A DNA stretch of 64,000 nt from Microbacterium sp. Nx66 (lineage in GTDB: Bacteria > Actinomycetota > Actinomycetes > Actinomycetales > Microbacteriaceae): assembly GCF_904066215.1 (NCBI RefSeq), contig NZ_LR880474.1:3038001-3102000 (forward strand), read 5' to 3'. Position numbers and translations under genes: made by a program. Below, one piece after another: positions 27,076-35,072 of the stretch. The notes beneath the pieces were generated by a model. It saw only the letters and a list, made by a program, of their open reading frames with translations. It made no database searches and was not told where the DNA came from. How positions within the stretch are numbered: the first letter of the stretch is position 1; every line of letters starts with the position of its first letter.

Positions 27076-27732
27076 TCAGTCGAGGAGGGTGCCGGCGGCG
27101 TGGGCGCGGAACAGGGAGGACGCGGCCTCTTCATCACCGTCGTCCAGCGTGTCGAGCAGGCCCTTGTGCCAATCCGCGACCTCGTGCCAGTCCCCCGTGA
27201 AGGTGGGGTCGCCGAGCACGTGCATGACGCGCAGGCTCGGCTCCAGGAGGTCCCACATGCGGGGGAGGTACACGTTGCCGCTGGCCTCGATCACCGCACG
27301 GTGGAAGGTGAAGTCGAGCTCGCGGAACCGGGCGAGGTCCTCCGCCTCGGCCGCCTCGTGCATCTGTGCGATGAGGCCGACGAGCTCGGCCCGGCGAGCC
27401 GGGTCGAGCGCTCCGCAGGCCAGCCGTCCGGCCAGCCCCTCCAGCTCGACGCGGGCGACCTTGGCCTGCGCCGCCTCCTCCGCGGAGTAGCTCGCGACGA
27501 AGTTGCCCTGATGGCGCACGTGCGACACGAGACCCTCGTGGGCGAGCCGCTTGAGGGCGTCGCGCACGGGCGCCTGGCTCACCTGCATCTGCCGGGCGAG
27601 CTGCGACTCCACGAGCTGCTCGCCGGGAGCCAGCGTGGAGTCCTTGATCATCGCCTTGATGAGCGCGTAGATCTGATCAGACAGCAGTCCGCGCTGCAGT
27701 CCGGCCGTGCCGAGAGCATCCGTCATGACCAT
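27076..27732 (-). CDS. GntR-family (FCD) regulator of cluster 1
   Basis: A 218-residue FadR-subfamily regulator. The winged helix includes LVESQLARQMQVSQAPVRDAL and the FCD domain keeps its metal residues (ELDFTFHRAV, WHEVADWHKG, RAHAAGT). The ATG at 27732 or the one two codons later can serve. A 23-bp imperfect palindrome ten bases upstream, and related cores in front of the importer operon and of the beta-helix gene, make it the likely cluster repressor. Confidence 0.88.
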   Translation of the reverse strand: MVMTDALGTAGLQRGLLSDQIYALIKAMIKDSTLAPGEQLVESQLARQMQVSQAPVRDALKRLAHEGLVSHVRHQGNFVASYSAEEAAQAKVARVELEGLAGRLACGALDPARRAELVGLIAQMHEAAEAEDLARFRELDFTFHRAVIEASGNVYLPRMWDLLEPSLRVMHVLGDPTFTGDWHEVADWHKGLLDTLDDGDEEAASSLFRAHAAGTLLD

Positions 27733-27742
27733 CAGTCTACGT

Positions 27743-27765
27743 CCATTATCGACTATCGCTAATGG
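27743..27765. promoter_or_regulatory. Operator at the GntR promoter, inside the SGNH coding end
   Basis: CCATTA...TAATGG arms enclose TCGACTATCGC (27749-27759), a variant of the cluster operator core. On the minus strand a GATAAT hexamer lies in it, so binding would block GntR transcription. The site covers the last codons and stop (27746) of the SGNH hydrolase gene. Confidence 0.55.
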
Positions 27766-28351
27766 ACGCGGCCGTGCGCCAGGCATCCGCGATGAGGGCG
27801 GATCCGCGGGGCGTCGGGTGCACCCCGTCCGGCGCGAGCTCGACGACCGGATGCTCCTCCGCGGCCGCCGTGAAGACATCGTGCAGCGGCACGAACGCCG
27901 CCCCGTGTTCCGCGGCGAGAGCCCGCACCGCCGCCCGTTTCCCGTCGAGGTCGTCGAGCCATGCGCGCTGCTCCTCCGTCACCGGGAGGAAGTACGGCTC
28001 CATGAGGATCAGCCGCGGGGCGTGCGCCGCCACCGCGCGGCCGAGGAGGTCGCCGAGCGTCGCCTCGAAGTCCTCGGCCGGGGTCGGGTCGTCGCTGTCG
28101 AACCGCCGCCACATGTCGTTCACGCCGACGTACACGGTCAGCAGCTCCGGCGCCGTCGGCAGCAGCTCCGCGTCCCACCGGGCGGCGAGGTCGCGGGCGC
28201 GGTCCCCGGCGATCCCGAGGTTGCGGACCGTGGCTCCCGCCGCCTGCAGCTCGGGCGCGAGGAGCGACACGTAGCCATCGCCGAAGGACCCGGGGTCGGA
28301 GCGATCGCGCCCCGCGTCGGTGATCGAGTCTCCGATGAAGGTCACCCGCAT
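27746..28351 (-). CDS. SGNH/GDSL-family hydrolase
   Basis: A 201-residue cytoplasmic esterase-like protein. Block I is VTFIGDSITDAG (Ser9 nucleophile), block III is YVGVNDMW and block V is DGVHPTPRG (Asp/His). No signal peptide. It overlaps the beta-helix gene by ten bases and is probably its operon partner; it may remove acetyl or other ester groups from imported sugars. Its 3' end carries the GntR operator. Confidence 0.9.
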   Translation of the reverse strand: MRVTFIGDSITDAGRDRSDPGSFGDGYVSLLAPELQAAGATVRNLGIAGDRARDLAARWDAELLPTAPELLTVYVGVNDMWRRFDSDDPTPAEDFEATLGDLLGRAVAAHAPRLILMEPYFLPVTEEQRAWLDDLDGKRAAVRALAAEHGAAFVPLHDVFTAAAEEHPVVELAPDGVHPTPRGSALIADAWRTAASISDSR

Positions 28352-31300
28352 CGTGGCACGTCCTGTTCGTCGTTCTTGAGCTTGGGTCGCACCGAGATCG
28401 GGAGCTCGACGCTCGCGCCAGCGTACGTCACGGTGAGCGTGTGGTGCGGGCGCACCTTGCTGCTGTCGAAGCCGCTGACCATGTCCGCCGTCACCTGCTG
28501 CGTGGTGCGGGAGCCGTCGCTCCAGTCCACCCCCAGCAGCATGCCGGTCACGTCGAGCGCCTCGCCGCGCACGTAGCGGGTCTTCGGGTCTGCCTCGGGG
28601 GCCCAGCAGATGCCGGTCACCGTCGCGGGCGGTGGCGTCGGCCGCACGGCCAGGGTGTTCGTCTTGCCGTAGTGGTAGACGTTGAAGAAGCCGTCGGCAC
28701 CGATGCGGAGGTTCTCCCTGGCGTCGACCATGTTCCACACGGTCACGTCGTCCACCCGGAGCACGATGCGGGTGCCACCGTCCTCGGCGACGGCCCCGAA
28801 CTCGATGCGGTGCGTGGAGCCCGGTTCGATGACGGTGTTGGGGATGCTGTCGAGCATGGTCTGGCCCGGGGTCCAGCTCTGGAACTCGATCACGTCCTCC
28901 TTGATCACCGCGAGGTAGCCGGTGTTGGAGTTCTGCCAGGCGGGGAGCCCGGTCTGATCGGAGCGCGCCTGGAAGCCGTACCAGCCGCCGTCGAAGGCAC
29001 CGACCTCCGCCTCGAACTGCAGCAGGGTGTCGCCGAAGCGCTCGGCCTCGTAGCCGTGCACGCCCTGGCCGCTGATCACGACGCCGGTGTCGTCCACGGC
29101 GATGTGGTCGGACTGACTCCAGTTCGCCCCGTCCTTCAGCTGGCCGTCGAGGCGGGTGGTCGGGTACTCGGCATCGTCCACCGTGACGGTGACCGTGTCG
29201 CTGAGGCTCGGGTCGGCGACCGAGGTCGCGGTGATCGTCGCGGTTCCGGCCGTGACCCCCGCGATCCGGCCGCCGGAGACCGTGGCGACCTCCGGCGCAT
29301 CGGTCGTCCAGGTGACCCGGGCGTCGCTGGCGTCCTCCGGGGCGACCGTGGCCGCGACGGACCGCCGCTCCCCCACGGTCAGTCCCACGGCGTCGGCGTC
29401 CAGGCTCACGCCCGTGACCGGCACGCCGGAGAGCGAGAACCCGATGTCGTCGAAGTCGAGCGAGGCGTAGTTCTCCACGTAGAACCCGACCCGACCGGCC
29501 TTGCCGGGGCCGGGGTCGGCGCCTTCCAGCGCGATCGCCCCGTTCACGGAGATCCGGATCTGCCCGTCCTGCACCGCGATGCGGACGTGCGACGTCTCCC
29601 CGGGGGTCAGGCCCTGCGCCGCCGGCACGACCTTCTCGGCGACGACCTTCCAGGCGTCGTCGAAGATCGTCCAGGTCGGACCGGCCGCGGCCTGACGGAA
29701 GCGGATGTAGCCGCCGCCCTTGCCGTTGCGGTCGTAGACGATGAGTCCCGCGTTGGCAGGGGTCGTCGCCGGCGCCGTGACGTCGAAGTCGAGCACGAAC
29801 TCCGTGAAGTCCCGCGGCAGGATGCTGTTGGCGCCCTTGAGGATGCGGTACACCTTGTCGCCCGATGCATCCACCTGAATGGAGCGGTTCGGGTCGGTCG
29901 GCCAGCCGTTCGCCCCCGACTCGAAGTCGGTGAAGTGCAGCACGCCGTCGCCCTCCTCGACGATCACCTCGATGGTCGCGGTCTTGGTGGCATCGGCCTT
30001 CGCCGTCGCCGTGACCGTGGTCGTGCCGGGGCCCATGCCGAGCACCACGCCCTTGTCGTTCACGGTGGCGACGGCGGCATCGGCCGAGGCGTAGGTCACC
30101 GCGGCGTCGTCGGCGTTCCACGGCAGCGGCACGGCGCGCACGCGCACCTCGTCGCCCGCGTCGATCGTGAGCGTGTCGCTGTCGAACGCGATGCCCTCGA
30201 GCGGGATGGTCTGCGGCTGCTGCGTCTGCCCGATCGCGCCGTCGACCCCGATCTCGCCGAAGGCGATGGACTCGAAGCCGGGGATCTGGTCGAACACGGC
30301 CGCATCGGCCTTCAGCGTGTAGTCGCCGTTCGCGGCGTCCACGAAGCCGGGGTCGGCGTCGGCCACCCAGTTGTCCTCGTAGTTCAGGAGGTTCTTCCCG
30401 TCCTTCGCGCCGTGTTCGTTGACGCCGGCCATCCGGGCCCGGTTCGGGTTCCACACGACGTTCTCGGCGAAGGTGCTGTGGTTCGGGAAGTGGTGGTCGT
30501 CCTCGAAGAAGTGCGCGAGCTCGGGATACTTGGTCAGGTACGGCGTGCCCACGAAGTCGTTGTTGTCGGCGAACACCTTCTCCCAGGCCGGCATGTAGTC
30601 GCGGTCGACGACGTTGCCCTCCTGGTCGCCCATCCACTGCTCGTAGTTGTCGTACGGGGCGTACGCGTCGACGAAGACGTTGTTGCGCGCCTCGATGTAG
30701 TCGGCCGAGCCGCTCTTGATCGCGCCGTTGCCCATGTTCACGAACACGTTCTTCTCGATCGTGAGGTCCCACGTGAAGTTGTCGGCGTAGATGCCCTCGA
30801 CGCCCGCCATGCCGACGCCGATGTCGTGGAAGTAGTTCTCACGGAACACGTGGCCGCGCTGCTGCGGGGTCTTACCGGAGTTCATGTAGATCGCACCGAG
30901 GTCGTGGAACTGCTTGCAGACGTCGTACACCTCGTTGCGCTCGAACAGGTGGTCGTTGCCGTGCACGATGATCCCGGGGTGGGGAGCGTCGTGGATCTCG
31001 TTGTCCCTGGCGATGTTGCCGACGCCGTCGAACATCACGCCGGGGTTGTAGGCCTTGTGGTAGTACGCGAAGTCGGCGATCTCGGAGTTCTCAACCCGGT
31101 TGCGGCCGGGTTCGAGCGTCGTCTTGTCACCGCCCTGGAGCACCACGCCGACGCCGCCGACGTGCGTGAGCCGGCTGTCGGTGACGGCGTGGTCGCGGCC
31201 GCCGCGGTTCACCGGGATGCCGTCGTAGGTGTAGCGGCCTGGCGAGTTGATGAGCACGCCGCCGTCGGTGAAGTTGCGGATGTCGCTGTGCGAGATCGTC

Positions 31301-32415
31301 ACGTGCGAGCCGCCGAGGATGACCGCGGCCGTCGCGCGTCCGTACTCCATCACGAGGTCGTCGAAGCTCACGTAGGAGGCCCCGTCGGCGCGCAGCATCG
31401 GCTCGTCGAGGGTCGTCACCGTCACGGCGCCGCGACCCGACGTGAACGCGGCGTTGGGGATGAGGTACAGCTTCCCGGCGTCGCGGTCGATGTAGTACTC
31501 GCCGGGGGCGTCGAGCTCCTCCAGCAGGTTCTGCGCGAAGTGGAAGTCGGGGAACCAGCTCTTCATGATCCCGGACATCTCGCCGTAGCGGAGGGTGATG
31601 GTCTTCGCCTCGGTGTCGATGCTCTCGATCTTGTTGTACGACCACTCCCAGCTGTAGCCGAAGATGCCGTCCAGCCAGACGTCCTCGGCCTGCGTCCAGT
31701 GCTTCGGGCGGTCGTAGCCGTAGCTGAACGTGCCGCCGCGCTCCTGCAGGTCGGCGTCGTTGCGGTCCGGCCCGGCGTCGATGATGTCGCCCATCTGCAC
31801 GGTCGGGGTGGCCGCGTCGGCGTTGGGCCAGCGCGCGAGGGTCATGCCCTGGCCGTCGATGAACAGCTCCATGGGCGGGGTGGTGCTGACGTCGTTGGCC
31901 TTCCAGTAGCCGTGGCGGCTGAGCTGGCCGTAGTCGGTGATGCCGAGGTCGGCGAGGTCGATCCCGACGACACGGTCGCGGGCAGCTGGGTCGATGATGC
32001 GGTCGGTCACCGCCGCGTCGTCGACCGCGGCGAACTGGTCGCGCGGCAGCTCGCGACCGCCGGTGAGGGTGGCAGTCTCCCCCGGGTACGAGCGGTAGGT
32101 GATGGGGGCGTCGGCAGTGCCCGAGTCCTGCGCGCCGATCTCGAACGACGCCGAGCGGGGGTACGTGCCCTCCCGGAGGTACACCGTGAGGCCGTCGTTC
32201 GGGAGCGCGGAATCCGCCTTCAGCGCGCGGATCCGGTCGCGGGCGCCTTCCAGCGTCGCGAGGGGGTCGTCGATCGTGCCGGAGGCCGCGTCGTCACCTC
32301 CCGGCGCGAGGTAGAGGGCGTCATCGTCCGCGGCCGCAGCCGCCGACGGGATCGCCGCGCCGAGGGCGGATCCGAACACCGCCGCCAGGGTCAGGCTTGC
32401 CAGTACACGCTTCAT
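28342..32415 (-). CDS. Secreted right-handed beta-helix protein with Ig-like and jelly-roll domains
   Basis: A 1357-residue secreted protein. The signal peptide (about residues 1-28) ends in a run of alanines. A parallel beta-helix follows (about 30-720): YLAPGGDDAASGTIDDPLAT, IIVHGNDHLFERNEVYDV, NIARDNEIHDAPHPG, as in polysaccharide-degrading and pectate-lyase-like proteins. Then come a Big-2 Ig-like domain (about 728-812), a concanavalin-like sheet domain (about 815-1000), a second Big-2 (about 1000-1090), a second concanavalin-like domain (to about 1265) and a final Ig-like domain. No cell-wall sorting signal is seen. It probably cuts or binds an extracellular polysaccharide; a catalytic set could not be identified. 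Confidence 0.85.
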   Translation of the reverse strand: MKRVLASLTLAAVFGSALGAAIPSAAAAADDDALYLAPGGDDAASGTIDDPLATLEGARDRIRALKADSALPNDGLTVYLREGTYPRSASFEIGAQDSGTADAPITYRSYPGETATLTGGRELPRDQFAAVDDAAVTDRIIDPAARDRVVGIDLADLGITDYGQLSRHGYWKANDVSTTPPMELFIDGQGMTLARWPNADAATPTVQMGDIIDAGPDRNDADLQERGGTFSYGYDRPKHWTQAEDVWLDGIFGYSWEWSYNKIESIDTEAKTITLRYGEMSGIMKSWFPDFHFAQNLLEELDAPGEYYIDRDAGKLYLIPNAAFTSGRGAVTVTTLDEPMLRADGASYVSFDDLVMEYGRATAAVILGGSHVTISHSDIRNFTDGGVLINSPGRYTYDGIPVNRGGRDHAVTDSRLTHVGGVGVVLQGGDKTTLEPGRNRVENSEIADFAYYHKAYNPGVMFDGVGNIARDNEIHDAPHPGIIVHGNDHLFERNEVYDVCKQFHDLGAIYMNSGKTPQQRGHVFRENYFHDIGVGMAGVEGIYADNFTWDLTIEKNVFVNMGNGAIKSGSADYIEARNNVFVDAYAPYDNYEQWMGDQEGNVVDRDYMPAWEKVFADNNDFVGTPYLTKYPELAHFFEDDHHFPNHSTFAENVVWNPNRARMAGVNEHGAKDGKNLLNYEDNWVADADPGFVDAANGDYTLKADAAVFDQIPGFESIAFGEIGVDGAIGQTQQPQTIPLEGIAFDSDTLTIDAGDEVRVRAVPLPWNADDAAVTYASADAAVATVNDKGVVLGMGPGTTTVTATAKADATKTATIEVIVEEGDGVLHFTDFESGANGWPTDPNRSIQVDASGDKVYRILKGANSILPRDFTEFVLDFDVTAPATTPANAGLIVYDRNGKGGGYIRFRQAAAGPTWTIFDDAWKVVAEKVVPAAQGLTPGETSHVRIAVQDGQIRISVNGAIALEGADPGPGKAGRVGFYVENYASLDFDDIGFSLSGVPVTGVSLDADAVGLTVGERRSVAATVAPEDASDARVTWTTDAPEVATVSGGRIAGVTAGTATITATSVADPSLSDTVTVTVDDAEYPTTRLDGQLKDGANWSQSDHIAVDDTGVVISGQGVHGYEAERFGDTLLQFEAEVGAFDGGWYGFQARSDQTGLPAWQNSNTGYLAVIKEDVIEFQSWTPGQTMLDSIPNTVIEPGSTHRIEFGAVAEDGGTRIVLRVDDVTVWNMVDARENLRIGADGFFNVYHYGKTNTLAVRPTPPPATVTGICWAPEADPKTRYVRGEALDVTGMLLGVDWSDGSRTTQQVTADMVSGFDSSKVRPHHTLTVTYAGASVELPISVRPKLKNDEQDVPRCG

Positions 32416-32480
32416 CGCGTCTCCGAACTGTCGCTTCCCGCACGGCCGATGCGCGCGGCGCCGCGGGAGCGGCTGCTCCG

Positions 32481-32509
32481 ACCGTAGCCAATCGATAATC
32501 GACTAGCAA
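32481..32509 (-). promoter_or_regulatory. Beta-helix gene promoter with operator in the spacer
   Basis: On the minus strand TTGCTA (32509-32504) and TACGGT (32486-32481) are 17 bases apart. The spacer holds the palindrome TCGATAATCGA (32492-32502). A repressor there would block polymerase, giving co-control with the importer (19183) and the GntR gene. Confidence 0.65.
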
Positions 32510-32575
32510 GGATCGATACTGATCGTTTCGGGTCGGCGATGTGTCAGAACGCCCGCCCCACACTGAGCAGTACGC

Positions 32576-33019
32576 CTAGTGATCCCGAGCCGCGAGGAGG
32601 GAGGTCGGGATGTGCCCGACCGCGAGGACGACCGCGGCCAGCGCGATCCACGGGTTCTGCAGCCAAGCCGCTGTGCCGAGGAAGGCGGCCACCGGCGCGA
32701 GGGCCATCGGGACCGGGATGCCGAGGACGGTGTCGAACAGCGCCGACGCGGGCCGGCCGCGACGCAGGTAGCGGATCCAGAGGGCCCCGTACGCGAGCAC
32801 CGCCAGCGCCACCGGCACCGCCCACCCCCACGCGATTGCGCCGGTCGCCGTGATCGCCGGGACCGTCATGCAGAGCGCCTGCCCTGCCCTCTCGAACACG
32901 AGGAGCACACGGGGCACCGCCGGGCTTTCGAGCTTCGGCCTCGGCGGGAAGGGGATCAGCAGCAGGTTCGGCAGGAAGATCGCGAGACTCACCGCCAGGC
33001 CGAGCAGTGAGAACCCCAT
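32576..33019 (-). CDS. Small integral membrane protein, unknown
   Basis: A 147-residue hydrophobic protein with about four membrane segments (GFSLLGLAVSLAIFLPNLLL, AITATGAIAWGWAVPVALAV, PVPMALAPVAAFLGTAAW, IALAAVVLAVGHIPTSLL) and a basic loop LRRGRPASAL. I do not recognise the family. It stands alone between two sugar clusters and may be unrelated to them. Confidence 0.65.
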   Translation of the reverse strand: MGFSLLGLAVSLAIFLPNLLLIPFPPRPKLESPAVPRVLLVFERAGQALCMTVPAITATGAIAWGWAVPVALAVLAYGALWIRYLRRGRPASALFDTVLGIPVPMALAPVAAFLGTAAWLQNPWIALAAVVLAVGHIPTSLLAARDH

Positions 33020-33106
33020 GTCGTGATCGTACCGAGGGCTCCCTCCGAAGGAGTCAGTTCACAAAACAAACACTTTCCACCACTTTCTGACTATTGCGCT
33101 CTCCAG

Positions 33107-33136
33107 TTGACGTCGCCGTAATCTGCCGGAAATACT
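33107..33136 (+). promoter_or_regulatory. Promoter of the cluster 2 importer operon
   Basis: TTGACG (33107-33112) and AATACT (33131-33136) are 18 bases apart, 64 bases before the first permease ATG. Upstream, ACAAAACAAACACTTTCC (33061-33078) with a second CACTTTC copy at 33081 resembles A-rich DeoR-type operators; the DeoR gene at 41.5-42.3 kb could be the binder. Confidence 0.5.
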
Positions 33137-33199
33137 GAGGAAGCCCGAGACCGCACCGCGAGAGTGCGGACACATCACCCCAGGCCAAGGATGACCTAG

Positions 33200-34120
33200 A
33201 TGACAGAACAGACCATTTCCTCACAGATAGGAACAGGTCGCCGGCCCCGTCGCCTCTCGGACGGGATGTTCGCGCTCCTCCTCACGGCTCCCGGCCTCGC
33301 GCTCCTCGCCGCCGTCGTCGTGTACCCGCTGATCACGGCCCTCATCACCGCGTTCTACAAGCAGAGCCTCGTCGAGCCCGGCCGCGAGTTCGTGGGCTTC
33401 CAGAACATCGTCGACGTGCTCACCGGCGAGTTCTTCCCCCTCCTCACCCAGACCCTCGTCTTCACCCTCGGCACGACCATCGCGCCGTTCGTGATCGGCT
33501 TCGGCCTCGCCCTCGCCCTGAACACGCGCATCCGCGGCGCCAAAGTGCTCCGCGGCCTCATGCTCATCCCGTGGCTGATCCCCGGCGTGGTCGTGTCGTT
33601 CCTGTGGATGTGGATCTTCAACGCCAACTACGGCGTGCTCAACGCGGCCCTGGAGACCGTCGGCCTCATCGACTCCCCCCAGGCGTGGCTCGCGAACCCC
33701 ACCACCGCCATGATCGCCGTGATCGTCGCGAAGACCTGGCAGTCGTTCCCCTGGATGATGGTCATGCTCCTCGCCGGCCTGCAGACCGTGCCGATCGAGC
33801 TGCACGAGGCCGCCGAGATCGACGGCGCCGGCACCGTCCGCCGCTTCTTCTCCATCACGGTCCCGCAGATGAGCGGCATCATCGGCCTCGTGATCCTGCT
33901 GGAGTTCATCTGGAACTTCCAGCACTTCGACATCATCTACGTCCTCACCGGCGGCGGTCCCGCCGGCTCCACCCAGACGTTCGCGACCGCCGTGTACGAG
34001 ACCGCGTTCGACGGCTTCGACCTCGGCCACGCCGGCGCGATCGGCCTGCTCTGGATGATCCTGCTGATGGCGCTCGTCGTCGTCTACGTCCGCCTGTCCG
34101 AGAAGGGAGAGAAGCGATGA
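33200..34120 (+). CDS. Sugar ABC transporter permease (MalF type)
   Basis: A 306-residue membrane protein with six likely segments and the ATPase-contacting loop ELHEAAEIDGAGTVRRFFSI. The region YVLTGGGPAGSTQTFATAVY is standard for CUT1 permeases. AAGGA lies before the ATG. It is first in a permease-permease-binding protein operon; the order differs from cluster 1, where the binding protein comes first. Confidence 0.92.
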   Translation: MTEQTISSQIGTGRRPRRLSDGMFALLLTAPGLALLAAVVVYPLITALITAFYKQSLVEPGREFVGFQNIVDVLTGEFFPLLTQTLVFTLGTTIAPFVIGFGLALALNTRIRGAKVLRGLMLIPWLIPGVVVSFLWMWIFNANYGVLNAALETVGLIDSPQAWLANPTTAMIAVIVAKTWQSFPWMMVMLLAGLQTVPIELHEAAEIDGAGTVRRFFSITVPQMSGIIGLVILLEFIWNFQHFDIIYVLTGGGPAGSTQTFATAVYETAFDGFDLGHAGAIGLLWMILLMALVVVYVRLSEKGEKR

Positions 34121-35022
34121 CCGCCGTGCTGACCGAGGAGACGGTGGCCGCCGTCTCCGCCCCGCCCGCCGCACCCCGTCGTCGGCGCCACCGCGCCGAC
34201 CACCGCGCCTCCACCGTGAGCGCCTGGATCGCCGTCGTCGTGTTCGGCGGGTTCGCGCTGCTGCCGGTGTACTGGCTGCTCGCGACCTCGCTGACCCCGC
34301 GCACGGAGGTGTTCAGCTACCCGCCGAAGCTGTTCCCCACCGAGATCACCTTCGAGGCCTACGCCGCCCTCGCGAACAACCCGGCCCTGTTCGGCTACCT
34401 CCGCAACAGCATCGTCGTCTCCGTCATCACCGCGATCCTCTCGGTCCTGGTGTCGGCGTACATGGGCTACGCGTTCTCGAAGTTCCGCTACCGCGGCCGC
34501 CGCAGCCTCATGTACTTCGTGCTGGCGTCGCAGATGTTCCCGCAGGCGCTACTGCTCATCACCCTCTATGCGGTGTTCTCGGCATACGGCCTGCTCAACA
34601 CCTACACGGCGCTCGTGCTGTCGTTCACGACGTTCACGCTGCCGCTGTGCGTGTGGATGTTGAAGGGCTTCTTCGACACGATTCCGGACGAGCTCATCGA
34701 GGCCGCCCGCGTCGACGGGGCCTCCCGCATGCGCATCATCCACTCCATCGTGCTGCCGCTGGCCGCGCCCGGCCTCATCGCCGCGGGGTTGTTCGCGTTC
34801 GTCCGCGGCTGGAACGACTTCATCTTCGCCCTCACGCTCGCCGGCCCCGACAAGCAGACCCTGCCGCCGGGACTCGTCAACACGTTCATCGGCGAGGCGT
34901 CCACCGCCTGGCCGGAACTCATGGCGGCTTCGCTGGTGGTCTCGCTCCCCGTGGCCATCGCGTTCATCGCCCTGCAGCGCTTCCTCGTCGGCGGGCTCAC
35001 CGCCGGCGCGGTCAAGGGCTGA
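34117..35022 (+). CDS. Sugar ABC transporter permease (MalG type)
   Basis: A 301-residue permease with an arginine/histidine-rich N-terminus before the first membrane segment, the EAA loop DELIEAARVDGASRMRIIHS and the ending LQRFLVGGLTAGAVKG. It starts within the stop of the preceding permease (ATGA). No ATPase gene is found in the cluster. Confidence 0.92.
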   Translation: MTAVLTEETVAAVSAPPAAPRRRRHRADHRASTVSAWIAVVVFGGFALLPVYWLLATSLTPRTEVFSYPPKLFPTEITFEAYAALANNPALFGYLRNSIVVSVITAILSVLVSAYMGYAFSKFRYRGRRSLMYFVLASQMFPQALLLITLYAVFSAYGLLNTYTALVLSFTTFTLPLCVWMLKGFFDTIPDELIEAARVDGASRMRIIHSIVLPLAAPGLIAAGLFAFVRGWNDFIFALTLAGPDKQTLPPGLVNTFIGEASTAWPELMAASLVVSLPVAIAFIALQRFLVGGLTAGAVKG

Positions 35023-35072
35023 CCCGCACCACCCCCTCATCCGCAGTCCCTCGAAGAAGAGAGAGCACCCCC

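Noticed and set aside
28441..32487. Open frame of 1348 codons antisense to the beta-helix gene
   Set aside because: It is arginine/valine/aspartate-rich without any domain pattern and mirrors the codon bias of the opposite gene; high GC makes long antisense frames common.
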